A program made the position numbers and the translations under genes. The notes beneath the pieces were generated by a model, which had not been told where the DNA came from, made no database searches, and worked only from the letters and a program-made list of their open reading frames with translations. This document shows, piece after piece, positions 8,171 to 17,150 of a stretch of 64,000 bases of DNA (position 1 is the stretch's first letter; each line of letters opens with the position of its first letter). This stretch comes from Phyllobacterium trifolii (lineage in GTDB: Bacteria; Pseudomonadota; Alphaproteobacteria; Rhizobiales; Rhizobiaceae). The stretch is taken from NCBI RefSeq assembly GCF_014192095.1, contig NZ_JACHXN010000023.1, positions 26,608 to 90,607 on the forward strand, in the 5' to 3' direction.

Positions 8171-9907
8171 ATGAACATGAAGAAAACCCCTGACACATTG
8201 AGAAGCGCGCGGTGGTTCGCTCCCGACGACCTGCGCAGCTCCGGCCATCGCTCCAGAACAATGCAAATGGGTTACGCGCCGGAAGAATGGAGCGGCAAGC
8301 CGGTCATCGCCATCCTGAATACCTGGTCGGATGCCAACCCCTGTCATGCACACTTCAAGCACCGCGTCGAGGACGTGAAGCGCGGTGTGTTTCAGGCCGG
8401 CGGTTTTCCCTTGGAATTGCCAGCGCTTTCTTTGTCGGAGAGCTATGTCAAGCCGACGACGATGCTCTATCGCAATATGCTGGCGATGGAGGTCGAGGAG
8501 CTGCTGCGCTCCCACCCCGTCGATGGCGCCGTGTTGATGGGTGGATGTGACAAGACCACACCGGGCTTGGTGATGGGCGCTGTGAGTGCCGGCCTGCCGA
8601 TGATCTATCTGCCGGCCGGTCCCATGCTGCGGGGCAACTATCGTGGCAAAGCCTTGGGTTCCGGTTCGGATGCCTGGAAATTCTGGGATGAACGGCGGGC
8701 AGGCAATCTGTCGACCGACGAATGGGTCGAGGTCGAAGCGGGTATCGCGCGGTCTTACGGACACTGCATGACCATGGGCACGGCAAGCACTATGACGGCG
8801 ATCGCGGAAGCCTTGGGCTTGACGTTGCCGGGCGCGAGCTCGATTCCCGCTGCCGACTCCAATCATATCCGGATGTCATCTGCCGTGGGGCGTCGGATTA
8901 TCGACATGGTCTGGGAGGACCTCATACCGAGCAAGATTTTGACCGACGCAGCCGTAGGCAATGCCGTGGCCGTCGCCATGGCTACCGGATGCTCGACCAA
9001 TGCCATCGTCCACCTCGTCGCTATGGCACGCCGGGCTGGTGTCGACCTGACAATGGACGATCTGGATCGTGCAGGCCGCACGACCCCGGTTCTCGCGAAC
9101 ATCCGGCCAACTGGCGATACCTATCTGATGGAAGATTTCTACTACGCCGGCGGCCTGCGCGCGCTCATGGCAAAACTCTCATCAAGGCTCGACCTTTCGG
9201 TGCTCACAGTCTCAGGTCAAACGCTTGGAGAAACGCTGGAGGGGGCAAAATGCTTTAACGATGATGTCATCCGCTCCCTCGACAATCCTGTCTTTCAGGA
9301 AGGCTCGCTTGCTGTCGTTAAAGGCAACCTTGCGCCAACAGGCGCGGTTATAAAGCCAGCCGCCTGTGATCCGAGACTGCATCAACACCAGGGCCCGGCA
9401 TTGGTCTTCGACAGCTACCCGGAGATGAAAGCGGCGATCGACGACGAAAACCTTGACGTCACGCCCGATCATGTCCTGGTGCTGCGCGGGGCCGGGCCTC
9501 AGGGCGGCCCGGGCATGCCCGAATGGGGCATGTTGCCGATGCCCAAGGTCCTGCTCAAGAAGGGATATCGCGACATGCTGCGTCTGTCCGATGCTCGCAT
9601 GAGCGGCACCAGCTATGGAGCCTGCGTTCTGCACGTCTCGCCGGAATCGCATGTCGGCGGCCCGTTGGCTCTTGTGAAAACGGGCGACATCGTGCGGCTC
9701 GACCTGAAGGCGCGCAGGATCGACATGCTGGTGGACGACAGTGAAATCGAACGCCGTCGCTCCGAATGGAGGAAACCGGCAGACAAGGCTGGTCGAGGCT
9801 ACGGATGGATGTTCGCCAAACACGTGGGCCAAGCCGACACGGGCGCGGATTTTGACTTTCTCGAAACACGCTTCGGACCATCCGCTCCTGAACCAGATAT
9901 CTACTGA
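8171..9907 (+). CDS. IlvD/Edd family dehydratase (sugar-acid dehydratase type)
   Basis: A 578-residue iron-sulphur dehydratase. The three cysteines expected to hold the [2Fe-2S] cluster are visible at C58 (SDANPCHAH), C126 (GGCDKTTP) and C199 (GHCMTMGT). The length and the C-terminal segment DARMSGTSYGACVLHVSPES fit the aldonic-acid branch (arabonate, xylonate, galactonate dehydratases) as well as dihydroxyacid dehydratase. Its place between a dedicated importer and an RraA-type aldolase, away from isoleucine/valine genes, favours catabolism: dehydration of a sugar acid or other dihydroxy acid to a 2-keto-3-deoxy acid. Substrate is inference. Confidence 0.9.
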   Translation: MNMKKTPDTLRSARWFAPDDLRSSGHRSRTMQMGYAPEEWSGKPVIAILNTWSDANPCHAHFKHRVEDVKRGVFQAGGFPLELPALSLSESYVKPTTMLYRNMLAMEVEELLRSHPVDGAVLMGGCDKTTPGLVMGAVSAGLPMIYLPAGPMLRGNYRGKALGSGSDAWKFWDERRAGNLSTDEWVEVEAGIARSYGHCMTMGTASTMTAIAEALGLTLPGASSIPAADSNHIRMSSAVGRRIIDMVWEDLIPSKILTDAAVGNAVAVAMATGCSTNAIVHLVAMARRAGVDLTMDDLDRAGRTTPVLANIRPTGDTYLMEDFYYAGGLRALMAKLSSRLDLSVLTVSGQTLGETLEGAKCFNDDVIRSLDNPVFQEGSLAVVKGNLAPTGAVIKPAACDPRLHQHQGPALVFDSYPEMKAAIDDENLDVTPDHVLVLRGAGPQGGPGMPEWGMLPMPKVLLKKGYRDMLRLSDARMSGTSYGACVLHVSPESHVGGPLALVKTGDIVRLDLKARRIDMLVDDSEIERRRSEWRKPADKAGRGYGWMFAKHVGQADTGADFDFLETRFGPSAPEPDIY

Positions 9908-9923
9908 TAGCCGAGGACAACGA

Positions 9924-10649
9924 ATGACAAACTATGATCTAAGTGAAGAAGCGCGCAAAAAGCTGATGGGCGTGGCCACGCCAACGATTGCGACGGCGCT
10001 GTTCAAGCGTGGGCTGCGCAACCAGTTCATCCAAGATGTGCGACCGCTGTCGGCGAAGCAGACCAATATGGTCGGGCAAGCCTTTACGTTGCGCTACATA
10101 CCGGCCCGCGAAGACCTTAACACGATCGAGGTCTTCAAGGACCCCAATCATCCGCAGCGCGCCGCGGTGGAACAATGTCCGGAGGGAGCCGTCCTGGTGA
10201 TGGATAGCCGCAAGGATGCCCGGGCAGCTTCGGCCGGCTCCATATTGATATCAAGGCTGCAAGTGAGGGGTGTGGCAGGTGTGGTTACTGACGGAGGCTT
10301 CCGCGACAGTCCTGAGATTGCCAATTTAACCATTCACGCCTACCATAATCGTCCTTCGGCTCCAACCAACCTGACCCATCACCAAGCCTACGATATCAAC
10401 GTCCCAATCGGTTGTGGCGATGTCGCTGTATTTCCGGGCGATGTACTTGTCGGGGACAATGAAGGTGTCATCGTCATTCCTGCCCATCTCGCCGACGAGA
10501 TTGCCGCCGAAACGGTCGAGATGACGGCCTATGAAGATTTTGTCACAGAGCAAGTCATGAACGGTGCGACGATCATCGGGCTTTACCCGGCCACCAGCGA
10601 AAAACCCAAGGCCGATTTTGCCGCTTGGCGGCAGAAGCACGGACGATAA
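9924..10649 (+). CDS. RraA-like protein, probable 4-hydroxy-4-methyl-2-oxoglutarate-type aldolase
   Basis: A 241-residue protein of the RraA/DlpA superfamily. The signature VRGVAGVVTDGGFRD (about residue 115-130) supplies the Arg and Asp that, in class II aldolases of this family, bind pyruvate enolate and the divalent metal. The family is often named a ribonuclease E regulator, but proteins next to catabolic enzymes are usually pyruvate or oxaloacetate aldolases/decarboxylases. ATG 9924 lies 17 bases after the dehydratase stop. I infer that it cleaves the keto-deoxy acid made by the IlvD/Edd enzyme. Confidence 0.85.
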   Translation: MTNYDLSEEARKKLMGVATPTIATALFKRGLRNQFIQDVRPLSAKQTNMVGQAFTLRYIPAREDLNTIEVFKDPNHPQRAAVEQCPEGAVLVMDSRKDARAASAGSILISRLQVRGVAGVVTDGGFRDSPEIANLTIHAYHNRPSAPTNLTHHQAYDINVPIGCGDVAVFPGDVLVGDNEGVIVIPAHLADEIAAETVEMTAYEDFVTEQVMNGATIIGLYPATSEKPKADFAAWRQKHGR

Positions 10650-11400
10650 GAATCCTGAAGTTCCGATTTCGGCTCTTCTCTATTTGGCGTGTATGATGCG
10701 GGTCCTGCTTTTGAAGCAGCCGGGGTGAAGAAAATGGTCATGGCTGAAGGCTTGGGCGATGAATGTCGCCAAGCGCCACGGACGGCCAAAGCCCATCGTC
10801 GTTACGCCTTTTTCACCACTAGACCGTCCCTCGTGTTCTCGATCTGTGCTTCTAAAATCGCATAATGTCTCAAGTGGAACCGCGCTCCTATCAGGTATTC
10901 TACGGTTCGATTCCGTTCAAGGCGAGGGGGGAGACAAAGTTAGCTTTCTCATGAGCCACCATCCATTCGTCCGAGCTTGATCTCTGGCGCCGTTAGTTGA
11001 GGCAAATACGCATGATGCACCTTCCAGCATAGAGCAATCACTGCGCTAGTGCCCTTGAATGACGAATGACTGAGATCGGGCCGATTCCGGTCAGGCAGCT
11101 TTCAAGAAGCGCCCTGCGAAAGCAGACGTTTAAATCGGCTGCCGTGATGTCTGGATCTGTGAAGAGTTTCGGGCGCCATGAGGCGTACGAAAGTCCCCGA
11201 GGAAGGAACCCGCGGGGCACAGTCGATAGCTATGGGGATTTCGGCTTTTGGCTGATGTCGGCGATGACGCAACCGCTGCTGGGAGTCGCGGGGATGCATG
11301 CGGACGGGCCACTTCGTTGCACCTGCCCATAGTGTAGGCGACCCGGCACGGGGCTGATTGTGGTCATGTCGACAACGATCATCACCATGAGCACGCGTGT
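10650..11400. other. Intergenic stretch without a supported gene
   Basis: About 750 bases between the RraA-like gene and the IS91-type element. Short open frames on both strands have no recognisable domain and poor codon use. A GGTTCGATTCC run near 10910 resembles a tRNA T-arm, but no acceptor or anticodon arm fits around it. The stretch is probably decayed DNA next to a mobile element. Confidence 0.4.
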
Positions 11401-11456
11401 ATCCGCTGTCGCAGGCTGTGCGCCTGCGGCATGAGGCTGGAATATGCCATGCCGGG

Positions 11457-12650
11457 TCATGGGTGATGCTCCCGGTTCGGTGTCGGTTCATTTGGAGGTC
11501 CGCGCGGCTGCCTCCATCGTTCGAACACCTCGATGACGATCATGCGTCCGCCGCAGCAGGGGCATGGCGGGCGGAAGCTGTCCGGTTCGTCCTTGGTATG
11601 GTCATTGAGAGGCGGGGCAACGCTCAGCAGCTCGCGGGCGAGCACGATGCTGATCTTGCGGGAACTGCCGGCAAGCAGACCATAATGACGGATGCGATGG
11701 AAGCCGCGTGGTAGGACATGAAGCAAGAAGCGGCGAATGAACTCGTCGGAGCCAAGCGTCATGACCTGCTGGCGATCCGCGCTATTGCGGCGGTAATCCT
11801 TGTAGCGGAATGTGACGCCACTCTCGTCGAAAGCGATCAGCCGACTGTTTGAGATGGCGACCCGATGCGTATAGCACGACAGGTATGCCAGCACCGTTTC
11901 CGGACCGGCGAACGGAGCCTTGGCGTAGACCACCCAGCGCTTGCTCCTGACGGGAGACAGGTGACGCAGGAATGCCCGCCGCTCGGTGAGATGCGCCATC
12001 GATCCGAAGAAAGCGAGCCGGCCCGCATCGTGCAACGCATTCAGCCGGGTCAGGAATAACCGGCGGAACAGCTTGCCGAGCACGCGCACCGGCAGCAGGA
12101 ATGCCGGTCGCGACGAAACCCAGCGCTTCCCGTCGAACGCGATGCCGCCGCCCGGTACGATCATATGGACATGCGGATGGTGTGTCATCGCCGAACCCCA
12201 AGTGTGGAGCACAGCGGTGATGCCGATGCGCACGCCGAGGTGCTTCGGGTCGGCGGCGATAGTCAGCATCGCCTCCGACGCCGCCTTGAACAACAGGTCG
12301 TACACGAGCGCCTTGTTCTGGAAGGCGATATTGGCGACCTCGGCCGGCAGCGTGAACACGACATGGAAGTAGCGGACCGGCAGCAGATCGGCCTCGCGCT
12401 CGGCAAGCCATGTCCGCGCGGCTGCACCCTGACACTTTGGACAGTGCCGGTTGCGGCACGAGTTGTAGGCGATCCGCCATTGGCCACAGTCCTCGCAGGC
12501 CTCGAGGTGACCGCCGAGGGCCGCGGTGCGGCAGTGCTCGATCGCCGACATGACCTTGAGCTGATAAAGACTCAGATGTCCTGCATGAGTTGCTCGATAA
12601 GCAGGTCCGGCAGCACGGAAGATGTCGGCGACCTCGACCGAGGCGCGCAC
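11457..12650 (-). CDS. IS91 family transposase (HUH, Y2 type)
   Basis: A 397-residue rolling-circle transposase. The N-terminal zinc-binding region has CEDCGQW and CRNRHCPKCQ pairs (residues 50-75). The HUH motif is HHPHVHMIVPGGG near residue 160, and the catalytic region continues with YLSCYTHRVAISN and the tyrosine-bearing FRYKDYRR. It ends with a CPCCGG zinc knuckle. It lies three bases downstream of the recombinase gene and is probably translated with it. Length is normal for the family and no frame break is seen, so it may be active. Confidence 0.93.
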   Translation of the reverse strand: MRASVEVADIFRAAGPAYRATHAGHLSLYQLKVMSAIEHCRTAALGGHLEACEDCGQWRIAYNSCRNRHCPKCQGAAARTWLAEREADLLPVRYFHVVFTLPAEVANIAFQNKALVYDLLFKAASEAMLTIAADPKHLGVRIGITAVLHTWGSAMTHHPHVHMIVPGGGIAFDGKRWVSSRPAFLLPVRVLGKLFRRLFLTRLNALHDAGRLAFFGSMAHLTERRAFLRHLSPVRSKRWVVYAKAPFAGPETVLAYLSCYTHRVAISNSRLIAFDESGVTFRYKDYRRNSADRQQVMTLGSDEFIRRFLLHVLPRGFHRIRHYGLLAGSSRKISIVLARELLSVAPPLNDHTKDEPDSFRPPCPCCGGRMIVIEVFERWRQPRGPPNEPTPNREHHP

Positions 12651-12653
12651 GGA

Positions 12654-13562
12654 TCAGCCGCCAGGCGAGATATCTCCCGGCTTAAACAGACCGAGCTTGT
12701 CGAGCGGGCTCGTCACCGCTCGCACTGTGCGGGTCGCGACCTTGGCGTAGAGGGCCGTGTTGTTCAGCTTGGCGTGCCCGAGCAGGACCTGGATGATCCG
12801 TATATCGGTGCCGTCCTCCAGAAGATGGGTCGCAAAGCTGTGACGCAGCGTGTGTGGCCCGACCCGTTTGGCGATATCGGCAGCCTGCGCCGCCTCGACC
12901 ACGATCCGATACAGCTGCCGTGTGCTGATCGGCTTCATCGCGTGCTGCCCGGGGAACAGCCAGCCCTCGCGATGCATCACGCCCTCTCGCCGCCCGACAA
13001 TCCACCACTGGCGTAGAAGAGCAAGCAGGTCTTCGGACAGCATAGCGTTGCGGTATCGTCCGCCCTTGCCGTGCTCGACGCGCAGCAACATGCGCTGGCT
13101 GTCGACGTCAGCAACCTTCAGCATCGACACTTCCGCCACACGCAATCCAGCGCCATAGGCGACCGACAATGCTGCTTGGTGCTTGAGGCAGGTTGTGGCG
13201 TTGAGGAGACGAGCAACCTCATCGCGGCTCAACACCACGGGCAGCTTGCGCGGATGCGCCAGCCGGACGAGCCTGCGCGCCATATCCGGGCGGTCGAGCG
13301 TCTGGATGAAGAAGAAGCGTAGCGCCGACACGATGCTGTTCATCGTCGGCACGGGAATGCCGTTCTCCTGTTGCTCGATCTGGAAACGGCGCAGATCATC
13401 AGCAGTAGCCGTATCTGGTGAACGCCCGAGGAATGTCGCCAGGCGTCCGATATCACGGAGGTAATTGCGCTGCGTCTCGCGTGAGAAACGCCGCATGTTC
13501 ATGTCGTCGATCAGCCGCTGGCGCAACGGGCTGATAGGTGCATCGAGAAGGGGATGAGACAT
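12654..13562 (-). CDS. Tyrosine recombinase/integrase of the IS91-type element
   Basis: A 302-residue site-specific recombinase. Residues 10-95 are the SAM-like core-binding domain (SRETQRNYLRDIGRLATFLG). The catalytic domain shows the first arginine in GAGLRVAEV, then HTLRHSFATHLLEDG, GH in LLGHAKLNNT, and the nucleophile tyrosine in ALYAKV. All four motif classes are intact. Such XerC-like recombinases accompany a subset of IS91 elements, where their role (perhaps resolution of rolling-circle products) is poorly defined. Not a phage or ICE integrase judging by its partner gene. Confidence 0.9.
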   Translation of the reverse strand: MSHPLLDAPISPLRQRLIDDMNMRRFSRETQRNYLRDIGRLATFLGRSPDTATADDLRRFQIEQQENGIPVPTMNSIVSALRFFFIQTLDRPDMARRLVRLAHPRKLPVVLSRDEVARLLNATTCLKHQAALSVAYGAGLRVAEVSMLKVADVDSQRMLLRVEHGKGGRYRNAMLSEDLLALLRQWWIVGRREGVMHREGWLFPGQHAMKPISTRQLYRIVVEAAQAADIAKRVGPHTLRHSFATHLLEDGTDIRIIQVLLGHAKLNNTALYAKVATRTVRAVTSPLDKLGLFKPGDISPGG

Positions 13563-13881
13563 GGTCAGGCTCCTTGTTGAAGAAGCCCGTTATGCTCTGC
13601 CTCCGAATAACTCCGCTCAACGCTGGCGCGGCGACCCGCCTGTGTCCGCTACCGCAACCGCAGGCGCCCTCCCGCGCAGCGGGTTCGTTCAGTGGCCAGA
13701 AGCGGAAGTCGTGTGATCCGGGCCGTTGCGGACGCGTTTACCGAATTCGAACAAAAACCTGATGCCGGCTAGTTGAAGGACCGAATGTCACTGGTCGATC
13801 TTTGAAGGAGTGTGAAGTTGCAAAGGCCTGCTCGGCTAATGAGCTGGGGCGACTCGATGCTCGATCCTTAGACGGAAGCCA

Positions 13882-15165
13882 TTATTGCCGGCTCAGTCGA
13901 AGCGCCGCTGCCCGGCGATGGCCCTCCATACCCTCTGTGCGACTTTGCCGAACCGAGGGGGGAGCGACCGCGGCTACACCGCGCTCGTCGAGCCATTGGT
14001 GGGTGCACACCTTGACGTAGGAACCTACCCAGAGACCTCCGGTGTAACGTCCTGCGGCCATGGTCGGGAGCGTGTGATTAGTGCCGCAGCACTTGTCAGA
14101 GTACACTACGCTCGCGAGTTTCCCGATGAAGAGAGACCCATAGTTGCGCAATTTTCCTGCCGTGGCATGGGCATCGCGTGTGTGAACCTCAAGGTGTTCC
14201 GCCGCGATATGGTCCGAATACTCGATCATTGCGGCTTCATCAGCACAAACGGTGATCTCACCATAGTCGCGCCAGGCGACGCCGGCGACGTCGGCCGTGG
14301 GCAGTGTTGCCAGCTGGCGTTCGACCGCCTCCAGTGCAGCCTTGGCGAGTTTTAGATCGGTTGTGATAAGACCAACGCGGGTCCTGACATCGTGCTCGGC
14401 TTGCGCCAGAAGGTCGGTGGCGATCATCTCCGCGTCGCCTGTTTCGTCGGCAACGATATAAATTTCGCTAGGGCCTGCTAGTTGGTCGATGCCCACCTGG
14501 CCGAACACCTGCCGCTTGGCCTCATTGACGTAAGCGTTGCCGGGTCCAACGATCTTGTCGACGGCGGGAATGGTTTCGGTGCCGAACGCCATGGCGGCAA
14601 TGGCCTGCGCACCGCCCACTTTGAAGATCCTGTCGGCGCCCGACAAATGGCAGCCGGCAATCATGGCCGGATGGGCGTTGGGCGGCAGGCAGGCGATGAC
14701 ATGATCGCAGCCGGCGACCTTTGCCGGCACGATAGTCATGACGGGTGCAGATAGGATCGGATATCGACCACCGGGCACATAGGCTCCAACAACCTCAATC
14801 GGAATGACGCGGTGTCCGAGGTGCAGTCCCGGAAGGGCGTCGAATTCGAGCGGAAGTATGGTTCGGAGTTGCGCTTCGGCGAACGTCTTGACGCGCTCAA
14901 TGGCAAACTCAGTGTCTTTTCTGGTCTGGGGATCGAGATTGGCAACGGCTTCCAGGCGATCCTCGAGGCTCACTTCGAATGTGACTAGATCGGACCGGTC
15001 ATAGGTGCGCGCATATTCTCCGACGGCATCGTCTCCGCGTGCCCGCACATTCGCAATGATGTCCTTGACCACGGCCTCAATTGCAGCAGTATCCGAAATC
15101 GAGAGAACGTTTGGCTGCTTGAGATGATTTATCTTGTCACCCAATTGGCGGGAGCGGTTGGCCAT
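13882..15165 (-). CDS. Histidinol-dehydrogenase-like enzyme (HisD paralogue, sulfopropanediol-dehydrogenase-like)
   Basis: A 427-residue HisD-superfamily NAD-dependent alcohol dehydrogenase. The VGPGNAYVNEAKR cofactor segment, LAGPSE, the AQAEHD zinc-ligand region and IAAEHLEV are all present. The C-terminal YSDKCCGTNHTLPT segment is unlike biosynthetic HisD and resembles the HpsN group (sulfopropanediol 3-dehydrogenase and relatives). ATG 15165 has GGAG nine bases upstream; an upstream start adds 16 residues without homology. It diverges from an XRE-cupin regulator and sits beside a PotD-type transporter and no other histidine genes, so it probably oxidises an imported alcohol or amino-alcohol to an acid. 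Confidence 0.85.
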   Translation of the reverse strand: MANRSRQLGDKINHLKQPNVLSISDTAAIEAVVKDIIANVRARGDDAVGEYARTYDRSDLVTFEVSLEDRLEAVANLDPQTRKDTEFAIERVKTFAEAQLRTILPLEFDALPGLHLGHRVIPIEVVGAYVPGGRYPILSAPVMTIVPAKVAGCDHVIACLPPNAHPAMIAGCHLSGADRIFKVGGAQAIAAMAFGTETIPAVDKIVGPGNAYVNEAKRQVFGQVGIDQLAGPSEIYIVADETGDAEMIATDLLAQAEHDVRTRVGLITTDLKLAKAALEAVERQLATLPTADVAGVAWRDYGEITVCADEAAMIEYSDHIAAEHLEVHTRDAHATAGKLRNYGSLFIGKLASVVYSDKCCGTNHTLPTMAAGRYTGGLWVGSYVKVCTHQWLDERGVAAVAPPSVRQSRTEGMEGHRRAAALRLSRQ

Positions 15166-15335
15166 TTGAATCTCCGGGTTGCTTGTTGGAGGAATGTCGT
15201 CACAATCGTGCACCCGCCGGTTTACTGCAATTCCTGGCGGAGCATCTGTTCAGTATATTCACCAAGGCAGCGCGTTCTGCACGTCGTGCGGTGACAGGCT
15301 ATTTCGATGAGGCACTCCAATCTTGGGAAAATCCA

Positions 15336-15884
15336 ATGCCGAAAATAGGCGTCAAATTGAAAGAGATGCGGCGCAGGCGCGATTTGGGCGTGCGAGAGCT
15401 GGCGGTGAGGTCCGGAATCTCCCATTCCACCATTTCCCTGATCGAGCGGGACAAGATGAGTCCGTCAATCGACACGTTGAGTGCGGTGCTGGACGCGCTC
15501 GGGACGACGCTCCCCGGGTTCTTCAGCGATCTTCAGTCGAGCCTGCCCTACACACCGTTCTACGGAGGGGAGGAATTGGTGGAGATCGGCAAGGTCGACA
15601 CCATCTCATACCGTGTCATCGGGCTCAACCATCCCAACCGGCAACTTCTTATGCTGCACGAGACCTACGCGGTCGGCGCTGACACCGGAGAAGCCTTCGC
15701 GCATGCCGCGCAGGAGGCGGGAATGGTGATTAAAGGTGCAGTGGAAGTGACCGTTGGCGGCCAGAAAAAGATCTTGAACAAGGGCGATGGGTACTACTTC
15801 GATAGCCGACTCCCCCATCGCTTCCGCAACGTCGGCGAGCAACAGAGCGAGATCTTAAGCGCGATAACCCCGCCGACATATTGA
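15336..15884 (+). CDS. XRE-family regulator with C-terminal cupin domain
   Basis: A 182-residue regulator. Residues 5-60 form a Cro/CI helix-turn-helix (LGVRELAVRSGISHSTISLIERDKMSPS), and residues 105-180 form a cupin barrel (EAGMVIKGAVEVTVGGQKKILNKGDGYYFDSRLPHRF), the arrangement of PuuR-like polyamine/amino-acid regulators. The start at ATG 15336 (MPKIGV) is chosen from the domain boundary; the frame is open upstream to 15183. It lies between the divergent HisD-like gene and the PotD-type operon and probably controls both. The effector probably binds the cupin. Confidence 0.87.
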   Translation: MPKIGVKLKEMRRRRDLGVRELAVRSGISHSTISLIERDKMSPSIDTLSAVLDALGTTLPGFFSDLQSSLPYTPFYGGEELVEIGKVDTISYRVIGLNHPNRQLLMLHETYAVGADTGEAFAHAAQEAGMVIKGAVEVTVGGQKKILNKGDGYYFDSRLPHRFRNVGEQQSEILSAITPPTY

Positions 15885-15893
15885 CTTGGTAAT

Positions 15894-15909
15894 GGTGATT
15901 TTAATCACC
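15894..15909. promoter_or_regulatory. Candidate operator upstream of the PotD-type operon
   Basis: GGTGATT-TT-AATCACC is a perfect 16-bp palindrome located between the XRE-cupin stop codon and the binding-protein start. A two-base centre is too small for an RNA hairpin loop, so a dimeric DNA-binding protein is the likelier user; the XRE-cupin protein is the obvious candidate. Confidence 0.5.
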
Positions 15910-15986
15910 GCGGCGCTTTATCGGGCTTTCAATCAAGTCAAACTGTGGTTTCTTAGCTTAGTCATAGAAAAACAAGGGGAATGACG

Positions 15987-17027
15987 ATGAAAATTCTGAA
16001 CGCAACGTTGATTGTATGCGCGTTGGCGACCATCGGAACAGCGACCGCTGAAGCCCGTGATCTGACAGTCGTGTCTTGGGGCGGTAACTACCAAGACGCC
16101 CAGCGCAAAATCTATTTCGAGCCTTTCGCAAAGCAGGCCGGAAAGCCGGTGCTCGATGAGAGTTGGGACGGCGGATACGGCGTGCTTCAGGCCAAGGTGA
16201 AAGCGGGCGTTCCAAACTGGGATGCTGTCCAGGTTGAGGCCGAGGAACTTGCGCTTGGCTGCGCGGACGGCATTTACGAAAAGGTCGACTGGGACAAGTT
16301 GGGTGGCAAGTCCAAGTTCTTACCCGCTGCCGTCAGCGATTGCGGCGTTGGCGCGATCGTTTGGTCAACTGGAATTTCCTACGATGGCGACAAGTTGAAA
16401 CAAGCACCGGCCTCTTGGGCCGACTTTTGGGACACGAAGAAGATTCCCGGCAAGCGGGGCTTGCGCAAAGGAGCGAAATACGCGCTTGAATTCGCCTTGA
16501 TGGCGGACGGTGTGGCCGCCGATGAAGTCTACTCCGTCCTTGCTACCCCGGAAGGCGTCGACAGAGCCTTCAAAAAACTCGATGAGCTGAAGTCGAACAT
16601 TGTCTGGTGGGAGGCCGGAGCGCAGCCGCTTCAGTTGCTCTCCTCGGGAGAGGTGGTCATGACGACTGCTTATAACGGCCGTATCAGCGGTTTGAACAGG
16701 TCCGAAGGCAAGCACTTCGGCTTTGTGTTTCCGGGCAGCATCTATGCTATCGACAGTTGGGTAGTGCTGAAGGACAGTCCCAACAAGGACACGGCGATGG
16801 ACTTCATAGCCTATGCAAGCAAGGCGGACAACCAGTCTAAATTGCCCGAATACATCGCCTACGGACTTCCCAACATCGAGGCGGGCAAACTCGTGCCTGC
16901 AAAATTCCAGACCGAGCTTCCGACTTCACCCGACAATCTCAAGCGAGCGATTTCCCTGGATGTTGATTTCTGGACCGACAATTCCGAGGCTCTGACGCAG
17001 CGGTTCAATGCCTGGCTCGCGCAATGA
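15987..17027 (+). CDS. ABC transporter substrate-binding protein (PotD type)
   Basis: A 346-residue periplasmic protein with a Sec signal cleaved near ATAEARD. The mature part begins LTVVSWGGNYQDAQRKIYFEPF, characteristic of the spermidine/putrescine-type binding proteins of cluster D. ATG 15987 is preferred over ATG 15981 because AAGGGG is then seven bases upstream. It heads a PotD-A-B-C-type operon next to a HisD-like enzyme. Ligand inferred to be a small amine, amino-alcohol or sulphonated diol. Confidence 0.9.
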   Translation: MKILNATLIVCALATIGTATAEARDLTVVSWGGNYQDAQRKIYFEPFAKQAGKPVLDESWDGGYGVLQAKVKAGVPNWDAVQVEAEELALGCADGIYEKVDWDKLGGKSKFLPAAVSDCGVGAIVWSTGISYDGDKLKQAPASWADFWDTKKIPGKRGLRKGAKYALEFALMADGVAADEVYSVLATPEGVDRAFKKLDELKSNIVWWEAGAQPLQLLSSGEVVMTTAYNGRISGLNRSEGKHFGFVFPGSIYAIDSWVVLKDSPNKDTAMDFIAYASKADNQSKLPEYIAYGLPNIEAGKLVPAKFQTELPTSPDNLKRAISLDVDFWTDNSEALTQRFNAWLAQ

Positions 17028-17150
17028 CTTTGTCCTGCGTGAGCGCCGAGACATACGCGGTCCTGCCTTCGCCGTTGTGACGGACAGGCCCGCGGTTTGT
17101 CAGAGCCGTCGCCATTGCGCGTTGCTTTCCGAGAGCCGAGGTGATCGACG

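Larger units (their letters stand above)
11401..13690 (-). mobile_element. IS91-family element carrying a tyrosine recombinase
   Basis: Contains a tyrosine recombinase followed on the same strand by an HUH-type IS91 transposase. A hairpin CGCAGGC-tgtgc-GCCTGCG (11410-11428) lies just beyond the transposase end, as expected for a subterminal hairpin of an IS91 end, and a smaller one (CCCGC-gca-GCGGG, 13671-13683) lies upstream of the recombinase. IS91 elements have no inverted repeats or target duplications, so both ends given are approximate. Confidence 0.65.

Noticed and set aside
10890..10925. GGTTCGATTCC resembling a tRNA T-arm
   Set aside because: Only a 4-bp stem forms and no acceptor, D or anticodon arm can be found at the right distances.
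11102..11491. Minus-strand frames downstream of the IS91 transposase
   Set aside because: No start context or domains; they fall across the likely end of the element.
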